Under the pieces are notes generated by a model. That model was not told the origin of the DNA. It worked only from the letters and a program-made list of their open reading frames with translations, and did not search any database. Shown one piece after another: positions 17,390 through 25,420 of a stretch of 64,000 nt of DNA. This DNA comes from PNNG01 sp046291695 (GTDB lineage: Bacteria; Bacteroidota; Bacteroidia; UBA7662). Within the stretch, counting starts at the first letter, position 1. Every line of letters starts with the position of its first letter. The position numbers and the translations under genes were made by a program. The stretch is from NCBI GenBank assembly GCA_046291695.1, contig JBKBSO010000001.1:1-64000 (forward strand), read 5' to 3'.

Positions 17390-17421
17390 TTTGATATTTA
17401 ATTGATCATGCAGTATACTTG
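17390..17421 (+). promoter_or_regulatory. Promoter of the PIDGG/T9SS locus: TTTG - 20 bp - TATACTTG
   Basis: A -33 type TTTG (17390-17393) is separated by 20 bp from TATACTTG (17414-17421), one mismatch from TAnnTTTG. The same pair with identical 20-bp spacing precedes the paired envelope protein at 37.8 kb. It predicts a transcript starting near 17427 with a leader of about 140 nt before the first gene. Confidence 0.55.
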
Positions 17422-17453
17422 AAATCCTGAAAACTGTTGTATGAATGTAGCTG

Positions 17454-17530
17454 AGCTCTGGCTTCCGGCGAATGTGCTTACCGGCCCTTGTGGCAGGTAA
17501 ATACTGTTTGTGGAAGGCGGAGCTTTTTTT
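17454..17530 (+). promoter_or_regulatory. Terminator-like structured leader upstream of the PIDGG/T9SS locus
   Basis: The arms AGCTCTGGCTTCC (17454-17466) and GGAAGGCGGAGCT (17512-17524) pair over 13 positions with one mismatch and one G-U. A run of seven T follows (17524-17530). The apical part can form TTACC/GGTAA. Genes to the left are on the other strand, so this does not terminate an upstream plus-strand gene. It fits an attenuator or riboswitch-like leader, or the 3' end of a short RNA starting near 17427. No known riboswitch class was recognised. Confidence 0.55.
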
Positions 17531-17566
17531 ATTCGGGCAATGGTGATGGAACATTTAAAACAAGTT

Positions 17567-17761
17567 ATGAAAAGGACGAATGCCTGTATTTTGTTGATTG
17601 CGGTCTTGAGTTTAAGTGCCGGTTTGGCGCTTGCACAAGGCCCGCCGCCTCCGCCACCTAATCCTGCAGCCGTACCAATCGATGGGGGCCTGGGCGTGCT
17701 TGTTGCCGCCGGGGCAGCATTGGCTACACGTAAAATCTATAAAAAGCATACTGAACAATGA
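17567..17761 (+). CDS. Small exported PIDGG-motif protein 1 (PID-CTERM-like)
   Basis: The 64-residue product has a signal peptide (residues 1-23, ending GLALAQ), a proline run GPPPPPPNP, then the motif AVPIDGGLGVLVAAGAALA and a basic tail (TRKIYKKHTEQ). The sequence therefore looks like a sorting tag with almost no protein attached. It resembles the group NCBI calls PID-CTERM as I recall it, thought to be handled by an exosortase-like enzyme; no such enzyme is in the window. The ATG at 17567 is chosen because the signal peptide starts there; upstream in-frame codons overlap the leader hairpin. Its stop overlaps the next start (ATGA). Confidence 0.75.
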   Translation: MKRTNACILLIAVLSLSAGLALAQGPPPPPPNPAAVPIDGGLGVLVAAGAALATRKIYKKHTEQ

Positions 17762-20271
17762 AAAATATACTCTTATTGGCCCTCTGCACGTTGGGAGTGA
17801 CGGCGTATGGGCAAGTGACTTACAATGGGAATGGGAATACGGGATTTGGGGGGCCGGTGGGTAATTCGAGCATGAGCTGGAACGACGACGGCACCACCAT
17901 TACTGTGAATTTTACGAAAGGAGCTGGTGATTTTAATGATGCCATGGTAATCTATCTCGCTACGGGTGCTACTGGAAGGACGTCAATAAGTTCTCAAGTC
18001 AATGATAGACAGGACTTATTGCGCTCCGCAATTTCATTTATGGAAGCAGCAACAGGTCATTCACTAAATCTACCATCTGGATTTCAAGCGACTCATGCCA
18101 TCGGCATAAATACAGGTTTTGGTGGCTTATGGGCGATTCCTGCTTCTGGTGCTATTGGGAATAATGGTTTGACTTTTGTGAGTTCTGTTTCCTCTACATT
18201 ATCAGCCAGTAATCAAGCAGGTTTCACCTTTAGCTTTACTTGGGCTCAACTTGGTTTAAGCGCAGGAGACCCTATAAATTTTGTGGCTACTTATTTGAAC
18301 CCGTTTGGCGGTGATGGTAACTTAGGCTTTGCTGCTAATGAAGGCTATGGCGGCGGACTTCCCGGTGGAAATATTGGTCAGGCAAGCGCCACCTTCACAA
18401 CGTATTTGCAGTATCCTTCAGGTCAAATTGGCGGCACCGCATCAACAACTGCCGCTGGCAATTGGACCGACCTGGCCAGCTGGACCAATGGCAATGTGCC
18501 TTTCAGCACCGACCGCATTTTGGTAAACCACAATTTGGCCGTAAATACCATGGATGCTGCCGCAAGTAGTGTAGATATTTCGGCAGGTAATACACTCACC
18601 ATCAATGCCGATAATCGTTTGAGTGTAACCGGTGGTGTAGAAGGAGCTGGTAACTTTAATGTAAATGGAATCTTCAGAATCAATGCAGGTGGTTTTACCA
18701 CCATTCAACCAACTTACGGTGCCGGAACTTCGCAATTGACCTACAATTCTGGCGGAGGCTACAATACCGGAGTTGAATGGCCTGCTACCAGCAGTCCTGC
18801 CAGCATCCGCATCATTAATTCCGCTGTTACGCTTACCGGTAGTCGTAATGTAACCGGCCTGCTGAACATCGAAAACGGTGGTTCGCTCGATGTTGATGGA
18901 CATACCCTTAGTTTAAAAGCCACTTCCGAAAGCGATTATTCCCAATTGTTGAACAACGGAACACTTACGGGTAATGTCACCTTTGAACGCGCTATCACGG
19001 GCAGTAACCAAGGTTGGCGCTTTATTAGTCCGGCTGTAACCGGTACACTAGCCAATTTGGGCAGCAGTGTGCAACTTACCGGTGCTGCCAATGTAATTCG
19101 CTTAAATACGGCAAATCCAAATGCCTGGGTAGCCCAAGGCGGGGCAAGTACCGATGCATTTACAGCGGGTAGGGCTTATGCGGTTTATTTTGGTAATACC
19201 GGCGCTAATGCCAACAATGTAGCCGGCACCCTTTCCCTCACCGGAAGTATTGTGAATACCGATGTCACAGTAACCGGATTGTCGGATGGTAATGGTGGTA
19301 ATGATTTCGGCTGGACCCTGGTAGGAAATCCATACCCTTGCGGTATCGATTGGACGGATGCCGGCCATACCAAAACCAATTTGGCTGATGCCTATTACAT
19401 TTGGGATCCCAATGCAGGTGGCGGAAGCGGACATTATGCGTCTTATGTAGGCACAACTTCAACACCTGGTGGAGCCTTAGACAACATCATTCCGCCCATG
19501 CAAGGTTTTTTGGTTAAAGCCACAGCAGCGTCACCAGCCTTAACTTTTGCAGCGGCAGCTCGATCTTCCGATGCCACCAAGGCCCAAATGCGTACGGCTT
19601 CTTCTGTGCTTAATCGCATGTATGTGCGTATCACCAACCAACAAAGTCAGTTTTGGGACGAAACAGCGCTGGTAAGCCAAATGGGAGCTACAACCGCTTA
19701 TGAAGATCAGCTGGATGCGTTTAAGCTTAAAAGTTTCCATGCCGATGCCGTGAATTTAAGCAGCCTTTCTTCAGATCAGCGGAAGCTTTCTATCAACAGC
19801 ATGGGACTGTGGGATCATCAAACAAGCATCCCACTGCATTTGGAGTCGAGCCAGGCCGTTGCCATGCGACTCACTGTAAATCTCGATGAAGTAGATGCGG
19901 CTTTGCCCGTTTTCCTCGAAGATAAATTCACCAACCAGTTTCATGATTTGCGTTCAGCTGATTACCAGTTTGTGCATCAAGCCGGACAAAACGATCGTTT
20001 CGTAATTCATTTCAACAACACTTTATCTACTTCGGTTAAGGCCAATGATGTGAATCAAGCACTTGTTTACACCTTCGAAGGCCATTTGTACGTAAAAAAC
20101 CTCACTGGTGAAGCCAATGTACAGATTTTAGACATGCAAGGTCGGGTAGTGTACAAGCTTGAGGATGCCGAAATTGAACAGCCGCTTTTGTTGCCTGCTT
20201 TTGCTAAAGGCACTTATTTGGTGCGTATTCAAGCAGCACAAGGGGTTAAAACCACCAAAGTTATTTTCTAA
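17758..20271 (+). CDS. Large secreted surface protein with T9SS type A C-terminal sorting domain
   Basis: This 837-residue protein has a signal peptide (residues 1-19, MKNILLLALCTLGVTAYGQ) and a Gly/Asn-rich N-terminal region to about 220. A TWTDLASWTNGNVP-like segment follows (near 230), then beta-helix-like repeats rich in N, G and T (about 240-420) and a WRFISPAV/GWTLVGNPYPCGIDW segment typical of Bacteroidota surface proteins. It ends in a T9SS type A sorting domain (VQILDMQGRVVYKL, KGTYLVRIQ, KTTKVIF). It is expected to be secreted across the outer membrane and anchored; adhesin-like function is inferred only. It sits between two PIDGG small proteins and overlaps the first one. Confidence 0.85.
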   Translation: MKNILLLALCTLGVTAYGQVTYNGNGNTGFGGPVGNSSMSWNDDGTTITVNFTKGAGDFNDAMVIYLATGATGRTSISSQVNDRQDLLRSAISFMEAATGHSLNLPSGFQATHAIGINTGFGGLWAIPASGAIGNNGLTFVSSVSSTLSASNQAGFTFSFTWAQLGLSAGDPINFVATYLNPFGGDGNLGFAANEGYGGGLPGGNIGQASATFTTYLQYPSGQIGGTASTTAAGNWTDLASWTNGNVPFSTDRILVNHNLAVNTMDAAASSVDISAGNTLTINADNRLSVTGGVEGAGNFNVNGIFRINAGGFTTIQPTYGAGTSQLTYNSGGGYNTGVEWPATSSPASIRIINSAVTLTGSRNVTGLLNIENGGSLDVDGHTLSLKATSESDYSQLLNNGTLTGNVTFERAITGSNQGWRFISPAVTGTLANLGSSVQLTGAANVIRLNTANPNAWVAQGGASTDAFTAGRAYAVYFGNTGANANNVAGTLSLTGSIVNTDVTVTGLSDGNGGNDFGWTLVGNPYPCGIDWTDAGHTKTNLADAYYIWDPNAGGGSGHYASYVGTTSTPGGALDNIIPPMQGFLVKATAASPALTFAAAARSSDATKAQMRTASSVLNRMYVRITNQQSQFWDETALVSQMGATTAYEDQLDAFKLKSFHADAVNLSSLSSDQRKLSINSMGLWDHQTSIPLHLESSQAVAMRLTVNLDEVDAALPVFLEDKFTNQFHDLRSADYQFVHQAGQNDRFVIHFNNTLSTSVKANDVNQALVYTFEGHLYVKNLTGEANVQILDMQGRVVYKLEDAEIEQPLLLPAFAKGTYLVRIQAAQGVKTTKVIF

Positions 20272-20287
20272 TTCAAAAAACAGCGAT

Positions 20288-20479
20288 ATGAAGAAGTTAG
20301 TAGTATTGGGATTGATGATTACGGCCTTGGTATGTCTGAGTCAGTTGAGTATGGCCCAGCCACCACCACCGGTAAATCCATCTGCCGTACCCATTGATGG
20401 CGGATTGGGTTTGTTGTTGGCCGCCGGTGCTGGTTTGGGTGCCAAAAAGGCCTGGCAAGCTCGCAAAAAGCTGGATTAA
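20288..20479 (+). CDS. Small exported PIDGG-motif protein 2 (PID-CTERM-like)
   Basis: This 63-residue paralogue of the protein at 17567 has a signal peptide (residues 1-23, ending LSMAQ), PPPPVNPS, then AVPIDGGLGLLLAAGAGLG and a basic tail (AKKAWQARKKLD). The NP-x-AVPIDGGLG-x-L-x-AAGA block is shared almost exactly, whereas the signal peptides differ, so the motif region is under selection. It lies 16 bp after the T9SS protein stop and is followed by a terminator, closing a three-gene unit. Confidence 0.75.
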   Translation: MKKLVVLGLMITALVCLSQLSMAQPPPPVNPSAVPIDGGLGLLLAAGAGLGAKKAWQARKKLD

Positions 20480-20501
20480 CGGCAGGCCACACAGTCTGGT
20501 T

Positions 20502-20540
20502 GAAGCTCGTTGAATAAACATCAGCGGGCTTCTTTTTTTT
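20502..20540 (+). terminator. Rho-independent terminator after the PIDGG/T9SS unit
   Basis: The stem GAAGCTCG (20502-20509) / CGGGCTTC (20525-20532) has eight pairs including one G-U and is followed by eight T. It separates the unit from the convergent saccharopine-dehydrogenase-like gene. Confidence 0.8.
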
Positions 20541-20548
20541 GTGCGGGT

Positions 20549-21886
20549 CTAATGGAATTTGATGCCGTAGCTTTCGAGTTCTTTAAGGATGGGCACATAC
20601 AATTCTGGATGCACCGGAATTTGAACACCGCGTAAGGTCAATTTGCCTTCGAGGTATAAGCGTACGCCCATGGCCAAGGGTAAACCTACTGTTTTGGCCA
20701 TAGCGGTATGGTAATCGTCATCACCTTCGAGTACCAGGGTGCTGGTTTTTACGTGTTCGGTACCAGCCAAATCGTACACCAATTGGTGGTGCATTACAAT
20801 TAAATCGCGGTCACCGGCTTGCAAAGGCCATTTTTCTTCAAGCATTTCTTGCAAGAGCTCGGCTGGACTGCCCTGAGTGCGCTTGAATGTACGGTCACTA
20901 AAGAACTCCAGGTAATCGAATTGGATCAGGGCTTCCGCCAATTGGGCATCGGTGTAGTTTAGGCGTTCGCGTAAGGTTTTTTCGAATCCGGCCCTTACGG
21001 TAGGGGTGTTGTCGGGGGGCAAGAACATGTTAAGCAGGTCGCGATAGCTCAATTGCTGACAGTTCTCGAGTTGAAGTTGGTCGTTGGTTAGGCCTAAAAA
21101 CACCAAAATAGCCCAGGCTTGGCAATAGCCCGGATAGCGGAAGGTAGCCCGAAGGATGGTATGGGCTTTATGGAGCTGGTATAAGCGTTTATAGGGAATT
21201 GAATCGCGGTTAGCATAGGCATCTAACTCGCCAAATCCGGGGACCTCAATGCGTTCGGTTTCACGAAAAATGCGGTTATAAGGCTTAAAACGTATGTAGT
21301 TATTGGCCAAGTAACGGGCAGGGCCGGGTTGTCCGGCCAGCACCACATTGCGGGGATTCCACGAAAATTTATAATGCCAGGGATTATTGTCGGAGGCAGG
21401 TGCCACCAGGCCACCGGTGTAGCTGTAGAGGGCTTTTACTTCGCCGCCCTTTTCCCGGATTTCGTCGATGAGTTCCATGGTGCTCATGTGGTCGATGCCC
21501 GGATCGCAGCCCATTTCGTTTAAGAAGAGCAGATTTTTTTGGCTTGCTTCCTCATGCATTTGTTGCATGGCTTCTGAAACGTAGGAAGCGGTAAACAGGG
21601 AGCGGCCAATGTTGAGGCAAACCCGGGCTACTTGCAGGTGCAACTCGGCGGGCAGGAGAGATACTACGAGCTCCGCTCGTTCAATTTCGCGTAGCAGCTG
21701 CTCCTTATCGTTTAAATCGAATCCAATGGCACGGGCACAGCTGTGCGCATTCGCTTTTTTTCGGGCTGCCGCTTCCGATAAATCGGCAATAGTAATTTCC
21801 CAATTAACTGCAGCGGCATGTTCAAGTAAATAATTGATCAGGTAAATGGCCGAGCGACCGGCACCTAGCACCAGTATATTTTTCAA
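20549..21886 (-). CDS. Saccharopine dehydrogenase family protein (Lys9-like)
   Basis: A cytoplasmic oxidoreductase-type protein of 445 residues: Rossmann start KNILVLGAGRSAIYLINYLL, VVSLLPAELHLQVARVCL, then FLNEMGCDPGIDHMSTMELID and the C-terminal catalytic half. These fit the NAD(P)-binding saccharopine dehydrogenase family, which acts in lysine metabolism or in related carboxynorspermidine-type reactions. The true substrate is not fixed by sequence. The start appears to be TTG at 21886, because no ATG fits the Rossmann strand. It is divergent from the cytidine deaminase gene. Confidence 0.85.
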   Translation of the reverse strand: MKNILVLGAGRSAIYLINYLLEHAAAVNWEITIADLSEAAARKKANAHSCARAIGFDLNDKEQLLREIERAELVVSLLPAELHLQVARVCLNIGRSLFTASYVSEAMQQMHEEASQKNLLFLNEMGCDPGIDHMSTMELIDEIREKGGEVKALYSYTGGLVAPASDNNPWHYKFSWNPRNVVLAGQPGPARYLANNYIRFKPYNRIFRETERIEVPGFGELDAYANRDSIPYKRLYQLHKAHTILRATFRYPGYCQAWAILVFLGLTNDQLQLENCQQLSYRDLLNMFLPPDNTPTVRAGFEKTLRERLNYTDAQLAEALIQFDYLEFFSDRTFKRTQGSPAELLQEMLEEKWPLQAGDRDLIVMHHQLVYDLAGTEHVKTSTLVLEGDDDYHTAMAKTVGLPLAMGVRLYLEGKLTLRGVQIPVHPELYVPILKELESYGIKFH

Positions 21887-21973
21887 AACCGTATTCAGAT
21901 TAAGGTGTTTTCAATTTTTTGAACAATATTAGTGACTTATAATGGCAATCAAATGCCTTCAAACCCATAATTG

Positions 21974-22456
21974 ATGAAAGAAATCAGTAGGAATTGTACA
22001 CTGCGGGTGCATGCTCAGGTTGATGCGCTTGATGCTCAGGCACAAGAGCTGTTAGATGCTGCCCTGCTAGCCACCAAAAGCGCCTATGCCCCATACTCTG
22101 ATTTTCATGTTGGCGCGGCTGTCCAATTGGCTAATGGTGAGCTCTTACCGGGTTGTAATCAGGAAAATGCTGCCTTTCCGAGTGGATTGTGCGCTGAACG
22201 GGTAGCCTTTTTTACCGCAGGCGCATTTTACCCCGGGGTGCCGATTGAGTCGGTTGCCATTACCATACGTTCGGCCAGCAAAGCCGATCACGAACCGGCG
22301 GCGCCATGTGGAGGCTGTTTACAAGTGATGCGCGATGTTGAATTACGGCAGGACAAGCCGATACGGGTACTGCTCAAGGGAAGTGGCGATGCCGTTTATG
22401 AAGCCGATAGTATTGCCCATTTTTTACCTTTTGGATTTTCGTTGATCGAGAAGTGA
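21974..22456 (+). CDS. cdd: Cytidine deaminase
   Basis: This zinc enzyme converts cytidine or deoxycytidine to uridine in pyrimidine salvage. The product of about 160 residues shows SAYAPYSDFHVGAAV, the catalytic CAE motif in SGLCAERVAFF near residue 75 and PCGGCLQVM with the other two zinc cysteines near 117. That is the tetrameric short-form pattern, with an N-terminal extension of some 30 residues. The ATG at 21974 is preferred over the TTG immediately before it. No operon partner is present; a gene-free stretch of about 790 bp follows. Confidence 0.93.
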   Translation: MKEISRNCTLRVHAQVDALDAQAQELLDAALLATKSAYAPYSDFHVGAAVQLANGELLPGCNQENAAFPSGLCAERVAFFTAGAFYPGVPIESVAITIRSASKADHEPAAPCGGCLQVMRDVELRQDKPIRVLLKGSGDAVYEADSIAHFLPFGFSLIEK

Positions 22457-23245
22457 AGCTGGAATTCAGCTTACAGAACATGGTTAAAACCAAGGGTTGC
22501 TTACTTGATCGAACGGCCTGATTTCAGTACTCAAAATCAATGTCGTTTCGTTGCGCATGAATGGGCACGAAACATGGTGAGCCCGCTTTCTTTACCGCGG
22601 GATGGTCGAGATTTTCAACACAGATCCTTAGACCCCGACCGTAGTGGCGGGGTTACACGGAAATAGCAGATAGCCTGTGCAGCAAACAAGCAAGGCAGAA
22701 AATCGACTACTGCTGTGCCATGCACAAATTTTTGGATTGCTAACCGTTTTTGCTGCGCAATGCGCTTGATTACACGAATATAAATGTTGCAACCCAGTAC
22801 TTTTTGAAGTAACACATTGATTCGTTAACTAAACGACATTGTATTCAGAATCAGAATAGGATACCACCCAACGGGATCTCCCTTAAATACAGCTCGAATT
22901 TGGTTCAAAGTTTAAGTTGAGCGCAGCGAAATCCCGCAAGGCAGGGATTCAAGGTGGGTGAGCGGTTTAAACCATAGCGCGCTGTAGGTGCGCAAGGATG
23001 CACGCCACATTTGGAGTACGCTTTTACCCAAGAGGTCGACCTAAGGTCGTACTACTGGGGAATTTGAAATGAGGGAAACGTTTTAATCCAAAGTACAGCT
23101 TGCTGATTACACGGCCTGCCAATTCAAAGTTCAAGAGGGCGAAGGCTGTAAGCCAATGGTAAGGTGTTAATTTTTAAAGGTATTAAACTTTTGTATTTTG
23201 GGTTAACGCTACGAAAAAATTCGCGATTAGGAGGGCGGTTAGGCG
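22457..23245. other. Gene-free region with dispersed repeat words
   Basis: No convincing gene is seen in about 790 bp. It contains a hairpin-forming GACCCCGACCGTAG (22631-22644) that is the reverse complement of a word at 833-846. GATTACACG occurs at about 22768 and 23104, and diverged units of the type GGTTTAAACCA / GTTTTAATCCA also occur. It looks like degenerate intergenic repeat material rather than a decayed recognisable gene. Confidence 0.5.
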
Positions 23246-23821
23246 TTACAATTCGTAGCTTTTTAAAGCATTGTACAATGCTTCTGTAGGCAGGCCCATG
23301 ACATTGGTGTAGGAGCCGTTGATCCGGGCAATGGCAATGCTGCCCAGCCATTCTTGAATGCCATAACCACCTGCTTTGTCGTACGGTTTATAATGCTCGA
23401 TGTAATACTTAATTTCTTCGTCGGTGAGGTGGTTAAAATGCACTTCGGTACCTACAGTAAAAGCTTTTTCGCTTTCCGAGCTGCGTAGGCAGATGCCGGT
23501 ATAAACCCACTGAGGTCGACCCGACTGACGGCGGAGTAGTTCAAAAGCTTCAGCTGCATCGGCCGGCTTGCCAAGCACTTCATTTTTAAGTACCACCAAG
23601 GTATCTGCAGTGATCAATAATTCATCTTCGCTTTCGAGTTGATGGGCATGTGCTTTTTTTCGCGCAAGGTACTCAGCGATGTCGGCCACGTCCAAATGGT
23701 TGGGATACGATTCTTCGACTTCTTTTAAGCGTATGCTGAAGTTGAGGTCGAGTTGCTTCAACAATTCCTGTCGACGTGGTGAACCTGAGGCCAGCACTAT
23801 TTGATAGGGGAGTTGCAGCAT
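23246..23821 (-). CDS. maf: Maf family nucleoside triphosphate pyrophosphatase
   Basis: The 191-residue cytoplasmic protein has the Maf signature VLASGSPRRQELLKQL near the N-terminus, the ITADTLVVLKNEVLGKP block near 70 and YGIQEWLGSIAIARINGSYTNVMGLP toward the end (core INGSYTNVMGLP). Maf proteins hydrolyse non-canonical or modified nucleoside triphosphates. The start is set at MLQLPYQIV because the longer frame upstream runs into the neighbouring membrane-protein gene, whose stop lies one base before this ATG. It is the last gene of the kdsC - UbiA-like - maf operon. Confidence 0.93.
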   Translation of the reverse strand: MLQLPYQIVLASGSPRRQELLKQLDLNFSIRLKEVEESYPNHLDVADIAEYLARKKAHAHQLESEDELLITADTLVVLKNEVLGKPADAAEAFELLRRQSGRPQWVYTGICLRSSESEKAFTVGTEVHFNHLTDEEIKYYIEHYKPYDKAGGYGIQEWLGSIAIARINGSYTNVMGLPTEALYNALKSYEL

Positions 23822-23822
23822 A

Positions 23823-24770
23823 TTAAAAAATAAGGATTTCGAGATAAAAAAAGGCCAGGGATAATACGCCTCCCAGATGCAGCCAAAAGAGTTGTTTACG
23901 TATTTGGCCGAATTCATAGGGTGCAAAGGCTTGGCTCAATTTGCGCAAGGCCACAGTTCCGGGTAAAACCACGGCTAGTATGAGGTAGGTTGCCGGCCAC
24001 CAAGCCAAACGACTCAATTGTAAAAGTACCACTACGCCAACTAGGGCCAATAAAACCCCCATCAAAATTAGGCTGAGCTTTTTGGTAAAGGGAATGCCAT
24101 AACGCAAGGCCAAGGTATAGTAGCCGGCGGCTGCTTGTCCGGTAATGTATTGTACTGACTTTATTAGTTCACGCTGCAGGATGGCCAGGTATATAAAGAG
24201 GGCGTAGAATAAACTTACAGTCAACAACTGGCGGGCCGCTTGCGCCGATTCGCGGTAGAGTACACTCATGGCTATATATTCATATAGCAAAGGCACGAAG
24301 ACCACAAAGGCCATCAGTGAAGATAAAATCAAGTGGCCAAACAAGGGTTTTTCGCGCCAAACTTCGGCATATTTCCACATCAAAAAGCTAGCAATTACTT
24401 GTATGATCGCGAGATTCATTAAATGAGCACGCCATCCAACATAAATGGCTAATGCAATGCCGGTTAAGCTCAACACCATGTACCAACGAATGAGGCTTTC
24501 TGGATGTTCAATTTTATAATTCGGCTTGTTGATCCGATCGGCTTTTTCACTATAGTAGGCCGTAATGAGACTTCCGCCGGAGGCAATCAGCAGGCACGAC
24601 AGGCAGAGCAGGCCAAATTCAAGCGTACTGAGTACGAAATTCATTTCCAGGCTCTCAAAAACCGGAGCTTGCAGGCAATATCGGATGCTCAGCAGCACGA
24701 GTAGCACCATCAGCAGGTTGGTGCGATGAAGGACTTTAATCCACGCCATTTTTTTAAGCACTTGTAGCAT
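23823..24770 (-). CDS. UbiA-superfamily-like membrane protein with eroded Asp motifs
   Basis: This 315-residue protein has eight or nine hydrophobic segments and clear UbiA prenyltransferase landmarks. ADRINKP at 77-83 follows the place of the first Asp-rich motif, and RELIK at 200-204, followed by G211 and AAGYYTL, marks the second. In active relatives the motifs read like NDxxDxxxDRINKP and REIIKDxEDxxGD. Here the first is T-A-Y-Y-S-E-K-A-D (70-78) and the second K-S-V-Q-Y-I-T-G-Q (204-212), so almost all Mg2+/diphosphate-binding Asp residues are gone. Prenyl transfer is therefore doubtful. It overlaps kdsC by 17 bp and abuts maf. Confidence 0.75.
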   Translation of the reverse strand: MLQVLKKMAWIKVLHRTNLLMVLLVLLSIRYCLQAPVFESLEMNFVLSTLEFGLLCLSCLLIASGGSLITAYYSEKADRINKPNYKIEHPESLIRWYMVLSLTGIALAIYVGWRAHLMNLAIIQVIASFLMWKYAEVWREKPLFGHLILSSLMAFVVFVPLLYEYIAMSVLYRESAQAARQLLTVSLFYALFIYLAILQRELIKSVQYITGQAAAGYYTLALRYGIPFTKKLSLILMGVLLALVGVVVLLQLSRLAWWPATYLILAVVLPGTVALRKLSQAFAPYEFGQIRKQLFWLHLGGVLSLAFFYLEILIF

Positions 24771-25275
24771 TACTTTGAAACCATTTCTCCTGCATTAATA
24801 GCACTTCACGCAGCAAATGTCGCACACAGCCTTTGCCTCCGTCAACGGGTACCACATAATCGGCCAGTTCACGGATTTCGGGTGCTGCATCTTGCGGACA
24901 AGCCGAAATGCCGCATAACTTCATACATGCGTAATCGGGCAGATCGTCGCCCATATACAGCAGCTCCTCGGCTTTAAAACCATATTGAGCCATCAGTTGG
25001 CCCAGTAGCACCAATTTGTTTTTGATGCCTAAATGCACTTCCGTAAGACCCAGACGGCGTAAGCGTATCCCAACACCTTCCGAAAGCCCACCACTGATTA
25101 CCCAAACCGGAAACTGTTGCAAGGCAGCATGGTTGAGGGCATATCCGTCTTTGGTATTCATGATGCGATGTTCTTCACCGGCGGTGGTTACCACAATGGA
25201 ACCGTCAGTAAGTACGCCGTCTACATCTAGCACCACGGCTTTAATCTTACTAAACCTGGCTTTTATTGAACTCAT
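24754..25275 (-). CDS. kdsC: HAD phosphatase, Kdo-8-phosphate phosphatase type
   Basis: The 173-residue product has the HAD motif I VVLDVDGVLTDGS near 14-26, NTKDGYAL, motif II VWVISGG near 57, the lysine in GIKNK near 84 and motif IV YMGDDLPDYACM near 105. It has the short KdsC form without a cap domain, which acts as a tetramer. It removes phosphate from Kdo-8-P made by KdsA (15.4 kb), yielding Kdo for LPS. It is the first gene of an operon with the UbiA-like protein and maf. Confidence 0.88.
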   Translation of the reverse strand: MSSIKARFSKIKAVVLDVDGVLTDGSIVVTTAGEEHRIMNTKDGYALNHAALQQFPVWVISGGLSEGVGIRLRRLGLTEVHLGIKNKLVLLGQLMAQYGFKAEELLYMGDDLPDYACMKLCGISACPQDAAPEIRELADYVVPVDGGKGCVRHLLREVLLMQEKWFQSNATSA

Positions 25276-25420
25276 GCGATCGATTTTTAGCGAAATTACA
25301 AACTATTCTCATTATCCGCTCTGCTATGCGCCATACACGCAAAAGAAGGCTTTGAAATTAGCAGTATGCTTCCCGAATTCAGCATTTTTATGCAATTTCG
25401 CCTTATCATTAGGCAAGCAT

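Noticed and set aside
22615..23245. Short open frames in the gene-free region after cdd
   Set aside because: No motif, no ribosome site, built on repeat words; treated as non-coding.
23822..23926. 35-residue N-terminal extension of Maf
   Set aside because: Overlaps the end of the UbiA-like gene; the Maf motif begins immediately after the ATG at 23821.
25016..25420. N-terminal extension of the CoA-transferase frame
   Set aside because: The extra 135 codons are antisense to kdsC and the intergenic gap; family homology begins at 25421.
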